Shown: positions 55,090 through 64,000, counted from the stretch's first letter. The stretch: DNA of 64,000 bases from Trichomonas vaginalis G3 (GCF_026262505.1 NC_067205.1:17856001-17920000), one strand, 5' to 3'. Numbers and translations are program-made. The notes: generated by a model from the letters alone, not told the origin.

Positions 55090-55971
55090 ATGCAAGTCAG
55101 AAATATTCAGAACATAGCACCGAGTCTAACTGACAAGAGTATAAAGATATACTATGAACACGTTATGATGAAACCAACCAAAATTCAAGAAAGTCAGTAT
55201 ACTTATGAATATCCAAGACACTGGGTAGAGTATGTAGGAGGTGAGAAAGCTATTGAAATCAGACAGGTTCGAAGTATTCCAGCAGGAAGAACAATATTAT
55301 TGAAGAACTTTAATGTTTTGAGGTATAATGATAAAACAAAGAAGCAAGATAGTTTTCCTGTTGCTGTGTATGTGAACTTAGATACAGGAGATGACATGAA
55401 AGTTTTTATATACAAAGCTTCAAACGGTAGTGAGAGAACAACTTACTGCGGAAGGACATCCATTACCTTCAGAAGTTACCATAGCATATAATTTTGAAAA
55501 CAAACTCAATAGATTTTAAAGTCGTCTCTGCAAAGAAGTCAGGTTTTACATTTAATGAAGCAGATGTCTATTCGAATGAAAACTTCAAAGCTATTGCATG
55601 GTTAGATAATGACGATTGCTTTAAGAAAATCTTTAAATTCAGTGACTCAACGATGTCAATAGATGACCTTCGTGAATGTTACCATCGACGTTTACAGTAG
55701 AAGGTTCAGCAGGATTGCTTACAAGATTGTCAATTGGTGGTATTTGGTCTCGTGAGAACATTGTTATAAAATCCAGTATAAGTGAATTTGCTGAAGAATC
55801 TATATTATGTCTTTCAAACATATGTATTCGCCGCCAAAGCATTATAGTATAACAAACTTTGTCAGTAAGTTTAACATAAGACTTGTCGAACCTTCTTCAA
55901 TGAAAGATGTTGTGCTACCTAAAGATGGAAAGGATGGACTCATTATTGAGATGATTTTAATAGCATATTAA
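55090..55971 (+). pseudogene. Copy of candidate minor capsid gene, frameshifted
   Basis: ATG at 55090 (MQVRNIQN), 15 bp from the divergent ATPase start. Frame breaks near 55415, 55490, 55675 and 55820 relative to 13471-14352. Confidence 0.65.
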
Positions 55972-56197
55972 ATGAGCTTGTTCTTGAAGGTCATTCATGA
56001 TGAAATAACTGTTGTAGAAGATGTTAGCAATTGTTCAGACATTTTGAAGCGTATAGATGATATAAGAAAGAAGTTAGATAGACGCGCAAAGCGGTGAGGG
56101 CGAAGCCCGTGAGAACGCTTATGTTTCATTGACTTTCTCCAGTAACGAGAACTTTTATGAGATAATATTGAAGAGAGATGATTTTAATATGGTGTAA
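55972..56197 (+). pseudogene. Copy of 13246-13470, frameshifted at the palindromic insert
   Basis: TAAATGAGC start as in Maverick 1. At 56092 the sequence CGCGC replaces CCGC, giving a stop after KKLDRRAKR. The double hairpin (GCGCaaaGCGGTgaGGGCgaaGCCC, 56092-56117) is otherwise present. Confidence 0.6.
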
Positions 56198-56725
56198 ATG
56201 GTAGCTTGGGCAGCTTTAGGCGCAATGGGAACGAAAGCATTAGCATTTGGGAGCAAAAGCACTTGGAGCTTATGACGCAGTAAATAAAATGAGTGGAGGA
56301 AGGGTTTCAAAGACATTAGATGCAAATAAAGGAAGATTGGAGGCTGGGTTGCAAAGAAGTTAAGATTAAATAAAATAGGGCTCATAAATAAAGCATCCAA
56401 TTTGGTTGCGACTGAGTCAGAAAATGCTTTAGGAAAGGACGATGAGTTTGCAAAACACGCAAAAGACTTTAATGACCAGATGAAAGGTGAAACAATGCAT
56501 TTAAATAGATTCGATGGAACTAAAGAAAATGTTTCTTCTCCACCAGTAGTTCTTCCGTATGGTCCCTATGGAATGTATGGAAACCCTTACGAAAGACCAT
56601 TTGACCCATTGACTGGTGGAAGTAACTGGTATCATTACGGACGAAGAAGAAAGACAGTCAAGTTGGAGACAGACGTGAAGAAAGCAACTAAAAAGAAACC
56701 AAGGAAGAGAGTTATAAAGCAATGA
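56198..56725 (+). pseudogene. Copy of the Gly/Ala-rich basic protein gene, frameshifted
   Basis: Starts MVAWAALGAMGTKALAFG. An extra G near 56250 and a missing base near 56330 break the first half. The second half (from about 56400) is open to the stop at 56725 with the basic tail intact. Confidence 0.6.
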
Positions 56726-56734
56726 ATTCAACAG

Positions 56735-56782
56735 GGTGAAAACCGGGTGAAAAAAGAGGTGAGATTTCACCACTTCACCTAA
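56735..56782. repeat. Variant palindrome replacing GGTTAGATCTAACC
   Basis: Where Maverick 1 has repeats of GGTTAGAA around GGTTAGATCTAACC, this copy has repeats of GGGTGAAA around GGTGAGATTTCACC, then CTTCACCT. All repeat units differ in the same way and still pair. Confidence 0.65.
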
Positions 56783-56866
56783 ATTTATTTTTGTGCTATG
56801 TTTTCATACGTGTGAGGGTGGTGATATCATTAAATTTTAAATAAATGTGGGAACAAAAATAAAGCA

Positions 56867-57455
56867 TAGAAGAGTTGGAGAAAGCAGACGACAGTGAGGA
56901 ATAAAATATTTCATTAGTTTTATTTTTACTGAAAATTTTTATTTTTATATAAATGACGAAAACTATTGAGATAACAAACTACAACGGTCATGAGTTCAAG
57001 AATTTGTTCTTCGTTCCTCGTGAAAATACATTCTATCAGATACGAGGGAGAAAGGGTAAAGTTAGTTTGAGCGTTTATGACTACAAGCATAATGGAAAGT
57101 TTATACAAGCATATGATACAAACGGTAAACGTGTTTCATTAGCTTTGTCAAAACTTACAGGTATAAACTATGACAGTGATTTTGACCTATATGAAGAAGA
57201 AAGTGAGTCAGAAGATTATGAGCTGTTATATGAAGCACAGCAATGGGAGGAGTTGCAATACTTTTGTAAGTGAGAACGTTTATTTTTTACATTAGTGAGG
57301 TGAAGTGGTTGGTGGCTTTGTAAATATTTAAGGTTAAGTGAGTGTTGTCGTTTGTGTTGTAAAATATACGTTAACGGTTTCGTAAAGTGTCAAATTCACA
57401 TAACATGGGTAAGGGGGCGCGCAGTGCCGCCGTACCCATGTTATGTATACTAACT
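56867..57455 (-). repeat. Maverick 2 right terminal inverted repeat (589 bp)
   Basis: Reverse complement of 36951-37539. It includes a stray tail of the small coiled-coil gene (GAAGAGTTGGAGAAAGCAGA), the second terminal-repeat gene and the terminal hairpin (57397-57446). Confidence 0.9.
56953..57273 (+). CDS. Terminal-repeat protein of Maverick 2, right copy (106 aa)
   Basis: Identical product to 37133-37453, ATG at 56953 after TTTTATATAA. It faces outward toward the element end. That both copies are identical while much of the element is decayed indicates repeat homogenisation or selection. Confidence 0.75.
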   Translation: MTKTIEITNYNGHEFKNLFFVPRENTFYQIRGRKGKVSLSVYDYKHNGKFIQAYDTNGKRVSLALSKLTGINYDSDFDLYEEESESEDYELLYEAQQWEELQYFCK

Positions 57456-57460
57456 AAAAT
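57456..57460. repeat. Maverick 2 target-site duplication, right copy
   Basis: AAAAT, identical to 36946-36950. Confidence 0.85.
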
Positions 57461-59476
57461 ATCCTGATACAATTGTTCGCAAAGATATGCTTTATTCGCA
57501 TGATCATACAAATATTATTAATTCAAATAATATTGAACGTTACTACCGTTGCATCGATCATTCTTGTCAAGCACGTTATTTAGTTAAAATTGAGAACAGT
57601 TCAGTTTCCGAAGATTTACAAAAGGAACATATACCCGAATGCAGACAATTTAAAAAGTTACAAAATGAAAAAAATGATCTTCATAAATCAATGACTCTGA
57701 CAGAAATATACAATAAGGCAATGGCAAAATTTTCTGAAGACAACGGCACTTTTCAGCAGATTAAAAAATTTATGACAGAACTTGCTGTTGGTACTGATGA
57801 AAACCCATTAATTAAAGATTCATTGGTCAGGGAAGTTTATAATAAGTCCAGAAAATTTTCTGTTGGAGAAAAAATTACAGACGATGAAATTGCTAATTTT
57901 TGTTTAATAAATGGCGAGCAGTTTTTCATTGGCCATGATTTTCAAGCAAATTGTGAGACGATGTTTTTTTGGTTTTGAGAAGGCAATTCAATTTGCAAAA
58001 GAAGCCACAGATTTATTTTGCGATGGAACTTTTAAAATTACACCAAAACATTTTCAAAAAGGACAGATGCTAACAATTATGATTTGTGAACCTTCAACAA
58101 ATCAATATCTACCACTTTTATTTATATTCATGAAAAACCGCACATTTGAATCTTATAAGAAGGCATTTGAATATATTTTTACTGTCAAGGGTATTCAATT
58201 TTCAAAGCTAATTCAAATTCATTGTGATTTTGAAAAGGGAATGATAGAGGCACTTCAACAAATTTTCCCTAAAGTCCGTATAATTGGATGCCTATTTCAT
58301 TTCAAACAAGCTTTACACAGGAAACTTGTAGCACTTTATACAAAAAATTTCAATACTTTACAAAATTCTTTATTTAAGCTATATTCTATTACTCCATTCA
58401 TGTCTCATGAAGAATTTGTACTTACAATGCATATAATTAATCAAAATAAAGTTGATTCGATCAAAGATTATATTGATTATTTCAACAAAGTTTGGTTGCC
58501 GCACTACAATTTAATATCTCAATATAATAATGCAACTGCAATATTCACTAATGATTGCCTCGAGAGTATGCATTCAGAATTTTCTTCGTTAAAACATCCA
58601 AACATTTATGAAGCTATTAAGAAGATATCTCAAATCCAATTAGATAAATATAACGCCATCAAAAATAACCAGAAGATCGAGCGCCATATAAAAACCGTTA
58701 TCACTGATAGCTACAAAAATTATATTCTTGACTGCTTTCAAAAAGAACTTGAGAAAACAATTTTTTCTATCAAACAATACAACGTAAGTGATCTTTCTTT
58801 GGCTCAGAACGAGATTTCTCCATATGGTTCCATAGAATCGAGTTCATTGTTCGAAAATATTCCAGTTCATGATGCAGATATACTCAAATCGATCGATCTA
58901 ACAGATAAAGATACAATGATCACTAAGTTTATTAATGAAAAAAGAGAAAAAATTATGGCATTATTTAATGAAACATTAAATCATCCAGATTTTAATTCAT
59001 CCACTCCAATTCAAACTAATTTTGAGCAAGCCGATACAAATCAAGGTTCAGATGCTCCAATTCGCTCCGAAAATTCAAATATTGCAGACTCTACAGATTT
59101 AGAACCAGAAAATCAAAACCATCCTTCTACAAATCAAATGTCTAGTAATCTAGAACATAAGCTGGACCTTCTTGATCATATTGAAAAACAATTATCGAAA
59201 ATGCGCTCGTTATTGGGAATTCTTCCTACTACAAATGCTATTGTTGGGCCGTCAAAACAAGTTTCAGTTAATAGCAAGCAAAATTCTGAAAAAAATAAGA
59301 AAAAATCTTCCATAACAACAAAATCAAACAATAAAAAACAAAATTCATCCGACAATCCTCCTAAACGTAAAGCTCCTATTTCGGAAAGGATTCTCAGCGA
59401 TAATAACTTATATTTTCAAGTTCATCGAAAGAGATCGAAAAGCAAACGTTCCACATCTACAGAGAAAAAGAATTGA
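57461..59476 (+). pseudogene. MULE-X transposase, distal part, with a second frameshift
   Basis: Continues the frame of 36713-36950. A FLYWCH/WRKY-type zinc finger is seen (RYYRCIDHSCQARY ... HIPEC). At a T7 run (57964-57970) the frame shifts by one; reading continues in the frame ending at 59476. The MULE DDE core follows: first Asp in LFCDGTFKITP, second in QIHCDFEKGM with GCLFHFKQALH, and Glu in NDCLESMHSEF. The C-terminus is a Ser/Lys/Asn-rich basic tail (about the last 70 residues). The homopolymer shift could be a sequencing error; the Maverick insertion is not. Confidence 0.85.
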
Positions 59477-60210
59477 TATATGAAGTCTAATTCCTTTTAT
59501 AACTACTATATTTTTATTCTTATGACTAAAAAAATATATTATTTAACAATTTTCATTTTTTTCTTTTAACAATTTCGTTTTATTTCCATTTATTGTTAAA
59601 TGATTTTTAGCATACACCTTTCTTTGTTCATCTTCTAAATACAATTTATTTTTTCTTAGATATAATTCTATTCATTCAATTCGATCGTCATTTTTCAGTA
59701 CATGATCGTAATTTTCAATTATTGATCGCGATTTTACTTCAGAATTTGTTCGCAATATTGCTTATCAAAATTATATCTCTATTCTCTCATTTCTGTTTAG
59801 TCAATATCATTACACTCCTATTGTCTAATAACATGCTATTAATTTTCTTAAAATTAAAAAAAAATATCAACTTTTAAAAACAGAAACTTAACATCCTTAG
59901 GTCAATGGATTTTGATGTGAGATACATTTAATCTGTTTTTCTTTTTTTATTTTAAATAATTGAATATTTATAGTTGTTATGGGTCTTACATCATGTAAAA
60001 CGAATTTTCTTAAAGTAAATTTACTTTTTCTTCAATCTTTCTTACATATTTATTAAAAAAAAATTATCCAAAAAAAGATGTTTTAGAATGAAAAAAAATA
60101 GAAAAATCTTCATTTATAGTCTTTCTTGAATGTATACGTTTTGATTTTTTTCTTTTTTAAAAAATTCAATTTCTAGAAAAATCGAGAAAAAATCATTTTC
60201 TTCTATTTTT
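59477..60210. other. MULE-X 3' noncoding sequence
   Basis: AT-rich sequence with long T-runs between the transposase stop and the right terminal repeat. No gene or repeat noticed. Confidence 0.5.
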
Positions 60211-60336
60211 TTAGGACGCCATACCCATTGAAATCTCCTCTCAGGACGCCATAAACTATTCAATTATGGTGTAAACTTCTCAAAAATTGAATAGTTTACA
60301 TCAGGACGCCTTAGGACGCCAACCCTTTACGCGCCC
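60211..60336 (-). repeat. MULE-X right terminal inverted repeat
   Basis: Four AGGACGCC motifs (reverse of GGCGTCCT) and an internal ATTCAATT...AATTGAAT inverted repeat. Tip matches 9895-9930 on the reverse strand. Confidence 0.85.
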
Positions 60337-60345
60337 GATAATGGA
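60337..60345. repeat. Target-site duplication of MULE-X, right copy
   Basis: GATAATGGA, identical to 9886-9894. Confidence 0.85.
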
Positions 60346-60429
60346 TATTCTATGAATTTATGCCCTGGACATAAGTCAGTTGAGTAGAAACTAATAATGA
60401 TTTTTGTTGATTGTGGATTAATGTAGCTG

Positions 60430-60482
60430 AAAGTGTTGTAAACAGAAATTCATCAAAAGTGACACTTCAGAAAAGCTAAAAT
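60430..60482 (+). pseudogene. Tail remnant of a beta-helix surface protein gene
   Basis: A short plus-strand stretch can be read as VVNRNSSKVT and then a stop. It matches the end of the minus-strand gene at 62912 (VINRNSSKVT). Upstream codons contain stops, so only a decayed end is left. The two ends converge on the inverted-repeat element at 60595-62787. Confidence 0.4.
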
Positions 60483-60594
60483 ATTGAATTTTTGGAACTT
60501 TTGATAGAGCACGTTTTTAAATATTAATTAAAGTAAATGTATATTTTGTAAAGATTCTTTTTAATAAAAAAATAAAATTTTGAAGAAGAACACA

Positions 60595-62787
60595 AAATCT
60601 TCTGAAAAATAATATCACATAAACTCATATTATTTTCTAATATATAACTATTTTATATAAAAATCAAATTCAATGATCTTAAAAGCGAAGGATAAACCTC
60701 AAAATTTACGAATATAATGAGTGGGAATATAATGCTTATCTATCATAAAACCATATGAAATATTAATTTTTGCTTTACGCCTAATTTTTGACGACAATTA
60801 GCAAAAAATGTTAAATGTTAACACTCAGTCCATTTGAATATGAAAAATAAAATTGACTTTGATTAAATGTTTTTATTTATCATGCAATTCTTCTTGCGAC
60901 CAAAGATTTGAATAAAAGTTCAAAAAATAAGATAGCTTAAAAAATAATATACGGTAGTGTTTACTAATAGATGAATAGTATATAAATTCTATTAAAATGG
61001 ATTTGATCCAAAAAAATATATAAAATTTGATCATAAATAAAATCGTTTTAAATTACTTCTTCATTTAAATTACCCAGATTTGCTTTACTTTTACCACCTC
61101 TCGAAAGCTGGGGACACCGCCTATCGTTGGGAGTAGCTATTAAATAGAACCACCAAGGGTATTTTTCGAACTGCCGGTGTAGTGTAGTGAAAACATCTGA
61201 CATAATGATTAGTTATACCAAGGTTTGATTCTCATTTAGCCAATTTTTTTCTTTTTTGGATCATGAATTTTTTTTTGGGTCACTATAAGATTTGTTTCAT
61301 GTTCTAAATCTGCTGCATATGTAATCTATTTTTATTTACCTATTTTTTAAAAATCTATTGGATTGCCAAATTTGAATATATTTAAAATCATAAAAATCCA
61401 AAAAAAACTATAAATATATGTTTTATGCATAGTGCCGATACTCAAATATCAGATTACTTAGATCCATGAATAATATCCGAATTTTTTTTCTTAAAATTAA
61501 ACTTCAAAACTTCTTGCAATCTTATTCTTCATCTATTGTAAATTTTTAAAACCATTTTTTAAAATAATTTTGCGTAAATTTTATTCTCATGTTGTTTTAA
61601 TCGAAAATTGATACATTTTCAAAAAAATAATATTGACTTATGAAATTCATTTTTAAGGTGAAATAGTATTGTTTTTATTAAAGTATATGAATAATATATA
61701 AAAAATTAATGAATAATATAAGCAGATTTTAGTTTACAAAAAAATATGAGCAATGCAATTTCAAACTTTTGCTGGCAATTTCGATATTGCTCAAGTTGTA
61801 GTATTTGTGATACCTATAACATCGGCTTAATCAAAATTCGATTTTTCTTATGAGTTATTGAGAAAATTTGATTGCAATGAGAAGGATTTCGACGTTTTTG
61901 ATAAACTAAGAGCTGAGCTTTAGGGGTTCAGTTCATTTATGGCTGTAGTTTGATGCGTAGATCTCTTTTTTATTGTAAATTCTTTCAGCATGGAGATCGA
62001 GAATGAATCTTTTGAGAACTTTATGAGTTTTTACACCCGTAAAGAGGTCCTTCGAGGAAAGATAGTCCAGACTACATGAAGATGTGGGTTAACCAAAAAA
62101 ATCCGATGGTTTCCCCATATTCATGTAGATCTTCGAAAAAATGAGCACCAAAAAAGCCAAAAAAATAGGCTTTTTATTGGATTTGTACACTAGATCAATA
62201 ATCTATTTAGGATCTGACACTCTTTTTAGCCAGAGATATGAGGTCCTTTCTAGGAAAACGATCTATTCATCCATAAAAAAATGAATTATCGTTTTCCCCA
62301 GAAATTACATGGGGAGTGGTAAAAGTAAAGCAAATCTGGGTATAACAATTATTTTTGGTTTTATATTTTTTTGGATCAAATCCATTTTAATAGAATTTAT
62401 ATACTATTCATCTATTAGTAAACACTACCGTATATTATTTTTTAAGCTATCTTATTTTTTGAACTTTTATTCAAATCTTTGGTCGCAAGAAGAATTGCAT
62501 GATAAATAAAAACATTTAATCAAAGTCAATTTTATTTTTCATATTCAAATGGACTGAGTGTTAACATTTAACATTTTTTGCTAATTGTCGTCAAAAATTA
62601 GGCGTAAAGCAAAAATTAATATTTCATATGGTTTTATGATAGATAAGCATTATATTCCCACTCATTATATTCGTAAATTTTGAGGTTTATCCTTCGCTTT
62701 TAAGATCATTGAATTTGATTTTTATATAAAATAGTTATATATTAGAAAATAATATGAGTTTATGTGATATTATTTTTCAGAAGATTT
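60595..62787. mobile_element. Long-inverted-repeat element without transposase (~2.2 kb)
   Basis: The left arm 60595-61097 and right arm 62316-62787 are near-perfect inverted repeats: outer tip AAATCTTCTGAAAAATAATA, inner end CCCAGATTTGCTTTACTTTT. The left arm has an extra ~30-60 bases near 61020-61070. The 1.2-kb centre has no long frame, only a 29-codon stretch from 61990 that may be a transposase relic. No target duplication could be defined. It is probably a non-autonomous DNA transposon with long termini; an inverted segmental duplication is the alternative. Confidence 0.65.
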
Positions 62788-62911
62788 CATTCTATATGCC
62801 TATGAAAAGTACTCTCAAAACTAACTTTTTCCTAATTATAATTAAATCTAGAATATTGTATTATGCTTAGTATTATTTCATTTTTCTCATTCAATTTAGA
62901 ATTTACAAATG

Positions 62912-63883
62912 TCAAAAATTGAGAGCTGTCACTTTTGACGAATTTCTGTTTATTACAAAAGTGCCATTTCCAGAATGAATTTGAATTGTATTACCAATAA
63001 TCATGCAGTATATTAAAGTTATGGTATCCGTATTATATACTGTTCCAAATAAAAAACCATTTTCTACAAAATTATCCACAAAATAGCAATAATTAAAACA
63101 AGTATTTGCATTATTAGATCTAATAAGCCCTAAATTTCCTGCCTCACTTTCTGTTGCACTATTATTCCTAAAAATCACATATGAGTAATTTGCCGAGCAT
63201 TGGTTTTGACCGCATAATTTCAGTTTTCCACAATTATTAGTAACAATAGAAAATTTGACACTAACATTTGTACTTTCTCGAAAGTAAAGCGCTGATTGAT
63301 TGACGGCATAATTTTTGGTGATATTATTCTCAGAAAAAATGATATTTCCGCATTGTGCTCCCAATCCATCCGATCCTTGTATTATCCCTTGATTATTATT
63401 TGTAATTGACATTTGGCTATAATAATGAATTCCATTTTGGTTAGTTTTAATAAATGAAAAAATTGAATTTGCTTCTGGGCCAGCGCAAGTTCCCTTTCCA
63501 CAAATCTTTAATAAGGCACAATCTTTGCTATATATTCTTATGGCAGAATTGATTCTGCCAGATGAAACATTTGTAATTGTGCACGATGAAATAAGTGATC
63601 TAAATTGTCTATTATTATTACTTGAAAAATCATTCTCTATTATGTCAATAATATAAGAGGAAAAGTTTTCAAAGATCACATTTTCTAAATAAAAATTAGA
63701 GCAATTAAAATTATATGGTTTGCTGTTAGTAGAAATGTTATTATTGTCTTCACCATATATATGATTCCATTCCGAATCATGATTGGCAATTGTTAGTTGC
63801 AATAAGGATATCAAACCGAAAGATTGTCCGCAAATGTGACATATTCTAATGAATTGAAAAAGTTTCTGCAAATTTTTAATCAT
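62912..63883 (-). CDS. Beta-helix / Pmp-like surface protein, lacking a C-terminal anchor (323 aa)
   Basis: ATG at 63883; upstream codons in the frame end at a stop near 63930. The body is a run of short repeats with Asn ladders and F-x-x-N motifs (IIFSENN, VIFRNNSA, YCYFVDNF) and paired Cys segments (KICGKGTCAG, KLCGQNQCSA). This is the style of right-handed beta-helix proteins such as the Pmp-like family of T. vaginalis. No signal peptide or transmembrane helix is present, and the protein ends shortly after the repeats (SSKVTALNF). It may be truncated, since relatives usually have a membrane anchor. The family call is moderate. Confidence 0.55.
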   Translation of the reverse strand: MIKNLQKLFQFIRICHICGQSFGLISLLQLTIANHDSEWNHIYGEDNNNISTNSKPYNFNCSNFYLENVIFENFSSYIIDIIENDFSSNNNRQFRSLISSCTITNVSSGRINSAIRIYSKDCALLKICGKGTCAGPEANSIFSFIKTNQNGIHYYSQMSITNNNQGIIQGSDGLGAQCGNIIFSENNITKNYAVNQSALYFRESTNVSVKFSIVTNNCGKLKLCGQNQCSANYSYVIFRNNSATESEAGNLGLIRSNNANTCFNYCYFVDNFVENGFLFGTVYNTDTITLIYCMIIGNTIQIHSGNGTFVINRNSSKVTALNF

Positions 63884-64000
63884 GTTTAAAATAATTGCAT
63901 TTTTGATAGATTCAATATTACCCAATTAATAATTGAATATGACATATAATACGTTACATTTTTTAAAGGAGATTAATATCTATTGTATTTCTAATAAACA

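Larger units (their letters stand above)
36951..57455 (-). mobile_element. Maverick 2 (Polinton), 20.5 kb, inverted and decayed
   Basis: 589-bp terminal inverted repeats starting AGTTAGTATAC, with a 5-bp duplication AAAAT. Gene order is the reverse complement of Maverick 1. Differences: the polymerase has a ~2-kb internal deletion; most genes have frameshifts; an extra KilA-N/GIY-YIG gene is present (45123-45734); the first KilA-N gene is truncated by a 109-bp array; and the terminal-repeat gene is a diverged homologue. It cannot be autonomous. The two Mavericks have different duplications and different host genes, so they inserted independently rather than by duplication of a segment. Confidence 0.93.
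9895..60336 (+). mobile_element. MULE-X: outer Mutator-like DNA transposon containing all other elements of the stack
   Basis: It is bounded by a perfect 9-bp duplication and by inverted termini of ~125 bp (9895-10020 and 60211-60336) that share GGGTTGGCGTCCTAAGGCGT and further GGCGTCC motifs. Without its passengers it would be about 5 kb. It would hold two divergent genes: an unknown protein (minus) and a MULE transposase (plus), with a shared promoter at 36378-36712. Both genes are broken by later insertions: MULE-1 with Maverick 1 in the unknown gene, and Maverick 2 in the transposase. The copy is therefore dead as an autonomous element. Confidence 0.85.

Noticed and set aside
12053-57455. 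The two Mavericks as one giant inverted duplication
   Set aside because: They have different terminal repeats, different 5-bp duplications, different host genes and different gene content, so they are separate insertions.
61168-61243. tRNA-like sequence (GTAGTGTAGTG as box A, GGTTTGATTCTC as box B, then a T-run)
   Set aside because: The 5' side does not pair with ATTTAGCC to form an acceptor stem, and the T-stem is weak. At best it is a tRNA-derived relic inside the inverted-repeat element.
62309-62509. 66-codon frame in the right arm of the inverted-repeat element
   Set aside because: It has no counterpart reading the same way in the left arm, and the composition matches noncoding flanks.

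Overview
The window looks like a piece of a Trichomonas vaginalis (or close parabasalid) chromosome. It is very AT-rich and intron-poor in appearance. It holds two BspA-like leucine-rich-repeat surface proteins, a PA14-like secreted-type protein and a beta-helix (Pmp-like) surface protein, and between them a very large stack of transposons. The organism is inferred from this combination; no marker gene such as rRNA is present.

Layout: 1-9885 is host sequence with BspA-like genes (771-3818 on +, 3889-6105 on -), a foldback repeat (6918-6982) and a PA14-like gene (8323-9402). From 9895 to 60336 there is one outer Mutator-like element (called MULE-X here), bounded by a perfect 9-bp target duplication (GATAATGGA) and ~125-bp terminal inverted repeats built of GGCGTCCT motifs. 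MULE-X carries two divergent genes: an unknown gene on the minus strand (36377 down to 10669) and its transposase on the plus strand (36713 to 59476). The unknown gene was split by a second MULE (MULE-1, 11276-35867). The MULE-1 transposase was in turn split by a 22.3-kb Maverick/Polinton (Maverick 1, 12053-34350; 5-bp duplication ATTGT). The MULE-X transposase was split by a second, inverted Maverick of 20.5 kb (Maverick 2, 36951-57455; 5-bp duplication AAAAT). Each split reading frame rejoins in frame when the insert and one duplication copy are removed. After 60336 come a ~2.2-kb long-inverted-repeat element without a transposase (60595-62787) and a beta-helix surface protein gene on the minus strand (62912-63883).

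Maverick 1 is nearly complete. It has a protein-primed type B DNA polymerase, a retrovirus-like integrase with a chromo/SH3-like tail, an A32/FtsK-type packaging ATPase, a candidate double-jelly-roll major capsid protein, several further candidate structural proteins, KilA-N regulators, and a long phage-type tail-fibre protein with collagen-like repeats. Its ATPase and fibre genes each carry one frameshift. Maverick 2 is collinear but inverted. It is more decayed: frameshifts in most genes, a ~2-kb in-frame deletion that removes the polymerase exonuclease and motif A, and a 109-bp tandem array replacing the start of a KilA-N gene. It also has a KilA-N/GIY-YIG gene that Maverick 1 lacks. The gene set is that of a virus-like transposon able in principle to build a particle with a receptor-binding fibre, although no maturation protease was recognised.

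The most interesting signals not explained by ordinary gene content are: (1) the multi-level nesting; (2) the phage-like fibre; (3) a family of tiny GC-rich double-hairpin inserts scattered through both Mavericks, sometimes in frame inside genes and differing between copies; (4) terminal hairpins of the Mavericks whose stems differ in sequence but keep pairing around a constant GCACTGCG loop; (5) repeated GGTTAGATCTAACC palindromes; and (6) an Asn at the position expected for the catalytic Glu in both integrase copies.
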